5,242 bases of DNA, from positions 1 through 5,242 of the forward strand of contig CAYGDP010000048.1 of assembly GCA_964348665.1 (NCBI GenBank), written 5' to 3'. The translations under genes were made by a program, and so were the position numbers. Positions 1-5,242 of this stretch are shown here, piece by piece; position 1 is the stretch's first letter, and every line of letters begins with the position of its first letter. The stretch is from CAYGDP01 sp964348665. Its GTDB lineage: Bacteria > Verrucomicrobiota > Verrucomicrobiia > Palsa-1439 > CAYGDP01. The notes under the pieces were generated by a model. The model did not search any database. It saw nothing but the letters and a program-made list of their open reading frames with translations, and was not told the DNA's origin.

Positions 1-2
1 TA

Positions 3-224
3 TCAGCCAAGTCTATTGTTTCCTACTGTCCAGTTTTGGGGGAGCAGGTCACCGCCAGTCTCCACAAACCCTTGGAATTCTAACTCGAACGGGACGACTC
101 TGATTTCGAGAACTTTCAAGGCAGAGTCTTGATCGGAAACGCAGTTGAGGGGCATGGTGCCCAGCGCGAAAATTAAAGTAAAAACAAAAAATGCTTCCTG
201 ATTATGTGTTTGGCGAATTTTCAT
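3..224 (-). CDS. Hypothetical small protein with hydrophobic N-terminus, possibly exported
   Basis: A complete 73-residue ORF (ATG at 224-222, TGA at 5-3) that I do not recognise. Its N-terminus has basic K2 and R4, then a hydrophobic segment at about residues 11-24 (AFFVFTLIFALGTM), then a Cys at 28. This looks like an export signal or a single membrane anchor. The residues before the Cys (PLN) do not form a good lipobox, so lipoprotein status is doubtful. The remaining ~45 residues are polar and carry no motif known to me. The start overlaps the stop of the DUF2007 gene as ATGA, and a strong Shine-Dalgarno sequence sits 8 bases upstream. Both support real, coupled translation. The protein is short and ends right at the window edge, so it could also be the remnant of a longer gene broken beyond the edge. 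Existence is moderately likely; function is unknown. Confidence 0.45.
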   Translation of the reverse strand: MKIRQTHNQEAFFVFTLIFALGTMPLNCVSDQDSALKVLEIRVVPFELEFQGFVETGGDLLPQNWTVGNNRLG

Positions 225-445
225 TGGCTCAACACCTCCCTCGCCCTCGTTTCATCCTCCGCGCGCACCAGCAGTTTGACGCCGTATGTTTCGATGGGGA
301 CGCCGAGGACTTGCGTGGCGAGATCATCCTTGATCATCACGTCAATGCCAGACGCCTCCAGCAGTGCCTTCTGCAGGTCGGCGTCAGCCAGGTTGAGCGC
401 GCGATAGACCTCGACCAACTCGGATTGAGTTTTTTCTTCGCTCAT
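221..445 (-). CDS. DUF2007-type putative signal-transducing protein
   Basis: A 74-residue protein with the usual size and pattern of the DUF2007 family (Pfam PF09413, described as putative prokaryotic signal transducing protein). The segment ELVEVYRALNLADADLQKAL near the N-terminus is the typical opening strand and helix. It is followed by a LLEASGIDVMIKDD strand and a C-terminal YGVKLLVRAEDETRAREVL strand-helix resembling the family's closing motif. There is no signal peptide, so it should be cytoplasmic. The family's molecular function is not established; it is a small ferredoxin-like alpha/beta fold often found as a stand-alone domain. The ATG at 445 gives the family's usual length. No good Shine-Dalgarno is visible before it. 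It is divergent from the large dehydrogenase gene across 30 bp, and its TGA overlaps the next gene's ATG. Confidence 0.8.
   Translation of the reverse strand: MSEEKTQSELVEVYRALNLADADLQKALLEASGIDVMIKDDLATQVLGVPIETYGVKLLVRAEDETRAREVLSQ
233..240 (-). promoter_or_regulatory. Strong ribosome binding site inside the DUF2007 gene
   Basis: Read on the minus strand this is GGGAGGTG, a near-perfect match to the 16S anti-Shine-Dalgarno, ending 8 bases before the ATG at 224. It lies within the last codons of the upstream gene (the REV of REVLSQ), so the same bases serve as coding sequence and possibly as a ribosome entry site for the overlapping ORF. REV/REL is common at the C-terminus of this protein family, so the match could be partly coincidental. 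Confidence 0.5.
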
Positions 446-475
446 CGGTCAAAGTATGATACGCGAGAAAGCCCT
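446..475. promoter_or_regulatory. Divergent intergenic gap, possible promoter region
   Basis: Only 30 bases separate the divergent start codons at 445 (minus) and 476 (plus). TATGAT at 455-460 resembles a -10 box on the plus strand, and its complement reads as a weaker TATCAT-like box on the minus strand. No convincing -35 hexamer is spaced correctly on either strand, so promoter elements probably extend into one or both genes. GAGAAA at 465-470 is a weak, purine-rich ribosome binding site five bases before the ATG at 476. Confidence 0.3.
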
Positions 476-3400
476 ATGAGCAAATTAAATTTATCAGCCC
501 ACGGAACACACGGAAGCGCGCGAAAGATTTTCGTCTCTTTTGCGTATTTTGCGGTTTTTTCCATCTCCACACTCGGCCAGCAGCCGCCGAACTGGAGCGA
601 CGCCGAAAACGCGATCAAACGGTTTCGCGTGGACAAGGGATTGAAAGTGGAACTGTGGGCAGCCGAGCCGTATGTGGTGAATCCCGTGGCGTTCGGATTC
701 GACGAGCGCGGGCGCGCCTATCTTGTCGAGACGAACCGGTTTAGCGGCGGCACGCTGGACATTCGCGGACACGGGCGATGGTTGAAGGATGACGTGGCCA
801 GTAGCACTCTCGAAGATCGCGACAAGTTACAACGGAGGATGTTTCCCGGCGCGAAACACGATTCGGAGCTGGCGAGTCAGTCCGAGCGGGTGCATCTGAT
901 CGAGGACAGCAACGGTGATGGGCGGGCGGACAAGCACACGATATTCGCCGAAGATTTCAAGACCAGCCTTGATGGTGTGGCGGCGGGTGTGCTGGCGCGG
1001 AAAGGCAACGTTTATTTTGCGAACATCCCGAATTTGTGGTTGCTGCGCGACAACGACGGCGATGGAAAGGCGGAAACGCGCACTTCGCTTCATTACGGGT
1101 ACGGCGTTCGCAATGCATTCCTCGGCCACGATCTCCATGGGTTATGCTTCGGTCCGGACGGCAAACTGTATTTCAGCATCGGCGACCGCGGATTGCACGT
1201 GACCAAAACGCCCGATGGTCGCACGATCTCGTGGCCTGAAGGAGGCGCAGCGCTGCGGTGCAACCCTGACGGCACCGAGCTGGAGTTGTTCGCGATCGGG
1301 CTGCGCAATCCGCAAGAGTTGACGTTTGATGCCTACGGCAATCTCTGGACTGGCGACAACAATTGCGACCAAGGCGACCAAGCGCGGTTGGTCTATATCA
1401 TGGAAGGTGGCGATGTCGGCTGGCGCAACGCGTATCAACATATCGAAAATGCGCAACAGCGAAGCCCGTGGCATACCGATAAACTCTGGAATCCCGCGAA
1501 CAAAGATCAGCCCGCGTATCAGTTGCCGCCCGTCGCCAACGTGTCGAGCGGTCCCTCTGGCTTCACCTATTATAAAGGCACCGGTTGGCCCAGCACATTC
1601 CAAGGGTCGTTTTTTCTCGCGGATTTCCGTGGCGGCCTGACCGGCAGCGGGATTCATACATTCAAGGTCGAGGCGAAAGGCGCCGGGTTCAAAATGGTCA
1701 ATCGCCGCGATTTTATGTGGGATATCTGCGCCACCGACGTGGATTTTGGCGTGGACGGCGCGCTCTACATTTCGGATTGGATCGAAGGCTGGGGCAAACC
1801 CAACCGGGGACGGCTTTATCGAGTGTTTGACCCAACCACCATTACCGATCCGGTTGTGGCCGAGACAAAGAAACTCATCGCCGATGGAATGGAAAAACGT
1901 CCAGTGACCGAATTGGCGAAATTGCTCGCGCACGCCGATATGCGGGTGCGACAGGAAGCGCAGTTTGAACTCGCCTCGCGCGGCGATCAATCCGTCGCGG
2001 CGCTTTCGGCAATCGCTGCAAAGAATGACAATCAATTCGCCCGTTTGCACGCGATTTGGGCTCTTGGCCAGGTCGCGCGGAAAAATCCGAAGGCAGTTGT
2101 GCCGTTGCTGCCGCTCTTGAAAGATGCGGATGCCGAAGTCCGCGCCCAGGCGGCCAAAGTGCTTGGGGAACGCCGGGAACCAACCAGTTTTGCTGGAATC
2201 GCTGCGCTGCTCAAGGATGAATCCTCCCGCGTCCGCGCGTTCGCGGCGATGGCGCTTGGCAAACTGGGCCGCAAAGAAGCGATCGCGCCCCTGCTGGAAT
2301 TGGCCAACGAAAACGCGAATCAAGATCCGTGGCTTCGCCACGCTGTCGCGATGGGGCTGGCCTACACGGGCGACGTCAATTCCCTGGTTGCCGCGAGCAA
2401 AAATCCAAGTGCCCCCGCTCGCCTGGTTGCCGCTGTTGCGCTCCGTAAGCTTGCGCGCCCCGAAGTTGCCGCTTTTTTGACGGACGCTGACGAAAAGGTT
2501 GCCGGGGAAGCGGCCCGAGCGATTTACGATCTGCCGATTCCTGCCGCGCTCCCGCAACTGGCGGGAATGGCACAAAATCCGAATTGCCCCAAGTCTGTTC
2601 TGTCGCGCGCCCTGAACGCCTGTCTGCGCGTCGGTTCGCCGCAAGCCGTTGGCGTGGTCGCTGCCGTCGCCGCTCGCGCCGACGCGCCCGATGCCGCCCG
2701 CGCCGAGGCAGTTGCGCTCTTGGGAGCTTGGTCGTCGTCCGACTGGCGCGATCGCGTCACGGGTTTCTATCAAGCGTTGCCCGAACGCGACAGCAAACCC
2801 GCTGCCGCCGCGTTGCGTCCTCACCTGACCGCGCTCGTCCGCGGGGGCTCAAACCAGGTAAAACTCGAAACTCTCCGCGCCGCCGCGTCGCTCGAGTTAA
2901 TTGAAATATTGCCGCTGGCCAACGAGATTTTCCAAGACCAGAAAAGTTCTGGCGCGCTCCGCGTGGAGGCCCTCAAGACGCTGGCAAAACTGGATGACCC
3001 AAACCTTGCTGCCACTATCGTGAGCAGTGTCAACGACAAGAACGAGGAAGTCCGCAAAGAGGCCGTTGCGCGCCTTCAAAAAATGTCTGACGCCGCTGAC
3101 CGTTTGGAAAAGGTCGTGGCCACCGGGACACCTGCCGTTGGACAGGTCGCCTTGGCCGGCCTGGGAGATCTCAAGAAAAAGCAGGCGGACGATGTTCTCG
3201 CGCGATTTTTGGATCAACACATCGCAGGCAAATTCCCCGCCGAGTTGCAGCTCGACCTATTCGAAGCCGCCGCAAAACGAACTGTGCCGGCGGTGAAAGA
3301 TAAGCTGAAACAAATCGAAGACGCGCGGTCGAAGACCGACGCATTCGCCGCGTATCGCGAGACCTTGGTGGGTGGCAACGCGGAAGTGGGACGGAAGATT

Positions 3401-3796
3401 TTCTTCGAGCGTCAGGACGCGATGTGTTTGAAATGTCACAAGGTCAAGGGCACCGGCGGCGATGTTGGACCGGACCTGGCCGGGATTGGCGCGCAGAAAA
3501 CGAGGGAGAAGTTGCTGGAGGCGATCGTGCTGCCGAACAAAGAAATCGCGCCCGGCTTTGAGAACGTGTTGGTCGCCACCAAAAACGGCCAGACGTACGC
3601 AGGAATCGTCAAGAGCGACACCGCCACCGAGTTGGTCTTGAGCACACCGGACGAAGGTGTGGTCAAGATTACCAAGGGAGATATCAAAGACCGCAAAAAA
3701 GGCCTCTCGCCGATGCCTGAAGATGTCTCGAAAGTCCTATCCAAACGCGATATCCGCAACCTCGTTGAGTTTCTTGCCAGCCTGAAACAAAAATGA
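476..3796 (+). CDS. Secreted PVC-type dehydrogenase: beta-propeller, HEAT repeats and C-terminal monoheme cytochrome domain
   Basis: An 1106-residue protein. The frame is open from 191, but the ATG at 476 is preferred: it puts a Sec-like signal peptide at the N-terminus (R16-K17, hydrophobic 18-33, likely cleavage near LGQQ at 33-36) and avoids overlap with the DUF2007 gene. Residues ~40-452 form a propeller of the PVC membrane-bound dehydrogenase type (TIGR02604-like, related to sorbosone/glucose dehydrogenases), with GLRNPQ at 275-280 and WTGDNNCDQGD at 291-301. Two DxDGDG-type calcium loops are seen at 144-152 and 192-200. HEAT-like helical repeats start near 476 and are clearest to ~700; helical sequence continues to ~955. 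Residues 967-1106 match the TIGR02603 heme-binding domain, with CLKCH at 984-988 and probable axial Met1080 (SPMP). The inferred role is periplasmic oxidation of a sugar or other alcohol, with electrons passed to the heme; the substrate is not predictable. It overlaps the DJ-1 gene by ATGA. Confidence 0.9.
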   Translation: MSKLNLSAHGTHGSARKIFVSFAYFAVFSISTLGQQPPNWSDAENAIKRFRVDKGLKVELWAAEPYVVNPVAFGFDERGRAYLVETNRFSGGTLDIRGHGRWLKDDVASSTLEDRDKLQRRMFPGAKHDSELASQSERVHLIEDSNGDGRADKHTIFAEDFKTSLDGVAAGVLARKGNVYFANIPNLWLLRDNDGDGKAETRTSLHYGYGVRNAFLGHDLHGLCFGPDGKLYFSIGDRGLHVTKTPDGRTISWPEGGAALRCNPDGTELELFAIGLRNPQELTFDAYGNLWTGDNNCDQGDQARLVYIMEGGDVGWRNAYQHIENAQQRSPWHTDKLWNPANKDQPAYQLPPVANVSSGPSGFTYYKGTGWPSTFQGSFFLADFRGGLTGSGIHTFKVEAKGAGFKMVNRRDFMWDICATDVDFGVDGALYISDWIEGWGKPNRGRLYRVFDPTTITDPVVAETKKLIADGMEKRPVTELAKLLAHADMRVRQEAQFELASRGDQSVAALSAIAAKNDNQFARLHAIWALGQVARKNPKAVVPLLPLLKDADAEVRAQAAKVLGERREPTSFAGIAALLKDESSRVRAFAAMALGKLGRKEAIAPLLELANENANQDPWLRHAVAMGLAYTGDVNSLVAASKNPSAPARLVAAVALRKLARPEVAAFLTDADEKVAGEAARAIYDLPIPAALPQLAGMAQNPNCPKSVLSRALNACLRVGSPQAVGVVAAVAARADAPDAARAEAVALLGAWSSSDWRDRVTGFYQALPERDSKPAAAALRPHLTALVRGGSNQVKLETLRAAASLELIEILPLANEIFQDQKSSGALRVEALKTLAKLDDPNLAATIVSSVNDKNEEVRKEAVARLQKMSDAADRLEKVVATGTPAVGQVALAGLGDLKKKQADDVLARFLDQHIAGKFPAELQLDLFEAAAKRTVPAVKDKLKQIEDARSKTDAFAAYRETLVGGNAEVGRKIFFERQDAMCLKCHKVKGTGGDVGPDLAGIGAQKTREKLLEAIVLPNKEIAPGFENVLVATKNGQTYAGIVKSDTATELVLSTPDEGVVKITKGDIKDRKKGLSPMPEDVSKVLSKRDIRNLVEFLASLKQK
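500..554. repeat. Low-complexity repeat-like segment coding the signal peptide
   Basis: CACGGAA occurs twice, two bases apart (500-506, 509-515), and TTTTGCG occurs twice, also two bases apart (538-544, 547-553). The segment encodes HGTHGS and then the hydrophobic IFVSFAYFAVF core of the signal peptide. From memory, sequences of this style (paired CACGGAA motifs followed by a T-rich TTTTGTGTATTTTGTGG-like end) occur as interspersed repeats in verrucomicrobial genomes. Only the short tandems are directly visible here; the wider repeat identity is inference. Confidence 0.35.
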
Positions 3797-4341
3797 AACG
3801 GGTTCTCATGCCGCTTGCGCCGGGCTTCGAAGAGATCGAAGCGATCACGGTCATTGATATTCTTCGGCGCGCGGGCGTCGAAGTCGTGGTGGCGGGACTG
3901 CAAGCCGGCGTGATCGAAGCCTCACGAAAAACCAAGCACCTGCCCGATTGCACGCTCGATGAGGTGTGTGCGGAAGATTTCGACATGATCGTGTTGCCCG
4001 GTGGCCAGCCGGGGGCAACGAATCTGCGCAACGACCCGCGCATCAAGAAAATCATCGAGAATTTGCGCGCGAAAAACCGTTACACCGCGGCGATCTGCGC
4101 GGCGCCGATGGTGCTAAGCGCGTACGGCGTCCTCAAAGACCGCACCGCGACAAGTCATCCGAGCGTTCGCGGCGAATTGGCCGCCGCGAAAATCTCCGAC
4201 GACCGCGTCGTCGTGGACGGGCCGGTTGTGACCAGTCAAAGCGCAGGAAGCGCGATGGAATTCGCCTTCAAGCTCGTCGAACTTCTCTGCGGCACCGAAA
4301 AAGCCGCGGAAGTCAACAGGGGTATCCTCGCTCGTCTCTAA
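3793..4341 (+). CDS. DJ-1/PfpI-superfamily protein, YajL/DJ-1-like
   Basis: A 182-residue single-domain protein covering the full length of the DJ-1/YajL family. The sequence opens with a beta-strand and LAPGFEEIEA, in which Glu16 corresponds to DJ-1 Glu18. It continues with a VLPGG loop at 67-71 and the nucleophile elbow AAICAAP with Cys102, equivalent to DJ-1 Cys106. A SHPSVRGEL segment corresponds to the DJ-1 HPLAKDK region and its active-site His. TSQSAGSAMEFAFKLVE near the C-terminus matches the TSxGPGT motif, with Ala-Gly replacing Pro-Gly. No signal peptide is present, so it is cytoplasmic. Family members act in oxidative or electrophile stress, with reported glyoxalase, deglycase or chaperone activities that remain debated. 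The ATG overlaps the preceding TGA (ATGA) and has no clear ribosome binding site, so translational coupling to the dehydrogenase gene is likely. A role against reactive carbonyls made near that enzyme is speculation. Confidence 0.9.
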   Translation: MKRVLMPLAPGFEEIEAITVIDILRRAGVEVVVAGLQAGVIEASRKTKHLPDCTLDEVCAEDFDMIVLPGGQPGATNLRNDPRIKKIIENLRAKNRYTAAICAAPMVLSAYGVLKDRTATSHPSVRGELAAAKISDDRVVVDGPVVTSQSAGSAMEFAFKLVELLCGTEKAAEVNRGILARL

Positions 4342-4383
4342 CCCCATTTCGAATCATATCGTCTCGCCTAGTTTTTTGTCTTG

Positions 4384-4417
4384 AATCTAAAATGTTATAA
4401 TTATAACATTTTAGATT
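4384..4417. repeat. Perfect 34-bp AT-rich palindrome, copy 1 (upstream of the PaaX-like gene)
   Basis: The left arm AATCTAAAATGTTATAA (4384-4400) is followed with no loop by its exact reverse complement (4401-4417). Only 4 of 34 bases are G or C, against GC-rich surroundings. It lies 42 bases after the DJ-1 stop and ends five bases before the ATG at 4423. An identical copy sits 811 bp downstream at 5195. It could be an operator, a transposon-end-like repeat, or a bidirectional promoter. Confidence 0.97.
4393..4401 (+). promoter_or_regulatory. Extended -10 promoter motif inside palindrome copy 1
   Basis: TGTTATAAT is a perfect extended -10 element (TGnTATAAT) on the plus strand, and by symmetry the same motif reads leftward on the minus strand at 4400-4408. 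No good -35 is present at 16-18 bases, which an extended -10 can tolerate. A start site near 4408 would leave a leader of about 15 bases before the ATG at 4423. A protein binding the palindrome would cover this promoter, so negative autoregulation of the PaaX-like gene is plausible. Confidence 0.5.
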
Positions 4418-4422
4418 ACGAA

Positions 4423-5187
4423 ATGATGAATGCGGATGACTGGCTTTATTTGCTTTTTTTCTTGGGAGATAAGCTCTCGCGGCCGACGCTGCGAAATCTG
4501 TGTGAATCATCCGAGCAATTTGAGCGTCGGTATCAAGCGGCGTTTAACCGATGGGAGCAACAGGGCTGGGTAAATCAGGGAGGAAAAGTCGAGGACTTCG
4601 TCTACGCGCTGACTGATCGCGGACGGGCGATGGTTGCGCCCAGGCGTGATCCCGCCGTGGAATGGTCGCGGGAGTGGGATGGCTCTTGGCGAATGCTCCT
4701 GTTTGATTTGCCTTCCTCCGAGACCTCCTTGCGAATGATGCTGTGGCGCTGGCTGCGCGGACATCAATTCGGCTATTTACAGAATAGCGTTTGGGTGTTT
4801 CCTCATTCTGTCAGCCATCTGATCCGGTCGTTGGAATGGTTTCGGGACAACCCAGAGCAGTTTGTTTTGGCAGAGTCAAAAACGCTCTTTGGCGCTTCCC
4901 CCGCCTCGATTGTTCTGGGGTCATGGCATTGGGAAGAAATCAACCATCGTTACGCGGATTACCTGGAAGAGGTAGACTCCTACGAATCTGGCATTGCTCG
5001 CGACAGGACGTTGGAACAACTGATCGAACTCGTCGCCTTGGAGCGAGAAGCCTACGACATAGCGCTGGCGATGGATCCATTGCTACCCAAGAGTCTTATC
5101 CCGTCACGGTATTTAGGGCAGCGTGCTCATGCCCGCCGAGCGGCATATCGGAAAAAACTTAGCAAAGCCATCCTCTCAAAGCGGTAA
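4423..5187 (+). CDS. PaaX-like transcriptional regulator with Cas2-like middle domain
   Basis: A 254-residue cytoplasmic protein. Residues 1-72 look like a winged helix: helices, then FVYALTDRGRAMV resembling the wing and last helix. Residues 85-128 (WDGSWRMLLFDLP, a helix, then FGYLQNSVWVFPH) match the PaaX middle domain, which adopts a Cas2-like ferredoxin fold; Asp95 of FDLP occupies the position of the Cas2 metal-binding Asp. Residues ~175-254 are helical and basic at the end, as in the PaaX C-terminal domain. It is shorter than E. coli PaaX (about 316 residues). The frame is open upstream to a TTG at 4381, but that extension would merely translate the palindrome, so the tandem ATGs at 4423/4426 are preferred. 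No Shine-Dalgarno is visible. It is flanked by identical palindromes and has no phenylacetate genes nearby. It may be an autorepressor, or a protein acting on its palindromes within a mobile unit. Confidence 0.82.
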   Translation: MMNADDWLYLLFFLGDKLSRPTLRNLCESSEQFERRYQAAFNRWEQQGWVNQGGKVEDFVYALTDRGRAMVAPRRDPAVEWSREWDGSWRMLLFDLPSSETSLRMMLWRWLRGHQFGYLQNSVWVFPHSVSHLIRSLEWFRDNPEQFVLAESKTLFGASPASIVLGSWHWEEINHRYADYLEEVDSYESGIARDRTLEQLIELVALEREAYDIALAMDPLLPKSLIPSRYLGQRAHARRAAYRKKLSKAILSKR

Positions 5188-5193
5188 CGCTTG

Positions 5194-5240
5194 TAATCTA
5201 AAATGTTATAATTATAACATTTTAGATTAGTGAGTTTTTT
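5194..5240 (+). terminator. Possible hairpin-plus-T-tract terminator formed by palindrome copy 2
   Basis: The RNA of the palindrome could fold into a long stem, and a run of six T (5235-5240) follows it five bases later. The stem is very AT-rich and the T-tract is not adjacent, so it is a poor match to a canonical intrinsic terminator. The hairpin could still end the PaaX-like transcript. Confidence 0.25.
5195..5228. repeat. Perfect 34-bp AT-rich palindrome, copy 2 (downstream of the PaaX-like gene)
   Basis: This copy is identical over all 34 bases to the one at 4384-4417. Here the symmetry extends one base each side (T5194 pairs with A5229), giving a 36-bp perfect palindrome. It begins seven bases after the PaaX-like stop codon. 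It repeats the extended -10 motif at 5204-5212 and its mirror image on the other strand, so it could drive transcription in either direction, serve as an operator for the next gene, or mark the right end of an element. Confidence 0.97.
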
Positions 5241-5242
5241 CA

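Larger units (their letters stand above)
4384..5228 (+). mobile_element. Candidate palindrome-bounded element carrying the PaaX-like gene
   Basis: An 845-bp unit holds a single gene framed tightly by identical 34-bp palindromes: 5 bases from left palindrome to ATG, and 7 bases from stop to right palindrome. AGTTTTTT occurs just outside on both sides (4370-4377 and 5233-5240), a possible but weak target-duplication signature because the spacing to the palindromes differs (6 and 4 bases). No DDE, HUH or recombinase motif is visible in the encoded protein, so mobility is inferred only from architecture. The alternative is a chromosomal repressor gene with two operators. Confidence 0.3.

Noticed and set aside
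191..475. Upstream extension of the large gene to an ATG at 191 (95 extra residues)
   Set aside because: It lies opposite the DUF2007 gene, has no family-like sequence, and would bury the clear signal peptide that starts at 476.
500..515. CACGGAA tandem as a transcription-factor operator
   Set aside because: It lies inside the coding region downstream of the start codon and pairs with a second low-complexity tandem, so repeat-derived sequence is the simpler explanation.
1142..2824. A 560-codon open frame on the minus strand inside the dehydrogenase gene
   Set aside because: It is antisense to well-supported domains, is Arg/Gly-rich low-information sequence without motifs, and fits codon-bias-driven openness opposite a GC-rich gene.
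4342..4383. Intrinsic terminator after the DJ-1 gene
   Set aside because: There is a T-run at 4372-4377 but no stable GC-containing hairpin before it.
4381..4422. TTG start giving the PaaX-like protein 14 extra residues
   Set aside because: The extension is just translation of the palindrome, and tandem ATGs follow at once at the expected N-terminus of the winged helix.
4384..5228. IS200/IS605 or RAYT (REP-associated tyrosine transposase) element
   Set aside because: The palindrome layout is suggestive, but the protein has no His-hydrophobic-His motif with a catalytic Tyr helix; its sequence pattern fits PaaX/Cas2-like proteins.
4384..5228. CRISPR locus, given repeated sequence and a Cas2-like fold
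   Set aside because: There are only two repeats, 811 bp apart, with a gene between them, and no Cas1, spacers or leader.

Overview
The window looks like chromosomal DNA from a Verrucomicrobiota bacterium or a close PVC-superphylum relative. The main clue is a very large secreted protein that joins a sorbosone/glucose-dehydrogenase-like beta-propeller, a HEAT-repeat stretch and a one-heme cytochrome domain. This architecture is expanded in Planctomycetes and Verrucomicrobia. The coding DNA is moderately GC-rich. The assignment is inference from gene content; there is no rRNA or other marker here.

Layout. (1) 3-445, minus strand: a two-gene cassette made of a DUF2007-type small protein and, in ATGA overlap, a 73-residue hypothetical protein with a hydrophobic N-terminus. 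(2) 446-475: a 30-bp divergent intergenic gap. (3) 476-4341, plus strand: the 1106-residue propeller/HEAT/cytochrome protein and a DJ-1/YajL-family protein, again joined by an ATGA overlap, so probably one translationally coupled operon. (4) 4384-5228: a PaaX-like protein (winged helix plus Cas2-like fold) bracketed by two identical, perfect 34-bp AT-rich palindromes.

Region 4 is the most interesting. Each palindrome is about 12% GC in a GC-rich neighbourhood, and the copies lie 811 bp apart as near-exact bookends of the gene. Each carries an extended -10 promoter motif on both strands. The upstream copy ends five bases before the PaaX-like start codon. Two readings fit. The palindromes may be operators of an autoregulated repressor, or the unit may be a small mobile or selfish element whose Cas2-like/PaaX-like protein recognises its own palindromes. 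An AGTTTTTT octamer just outside each palindrome weakly favours the second reading. No phenylacetate catabolic genes are present to support a classical PaaX role.

A second oddity is that the signal peptide of the large secreted protein appears to be encoded by a short low-complexity repeat. It has a CACGGAA tandem on one side and a TTTTGCG tandem on the other, and resembles interspersed repeats that I recall, without having checked, from verrucomicrobial genomes.

No tRNA, rRNA, CRISPR array or recognisable transposase is visible. There is no gene-free stretch longer than 300 bases.
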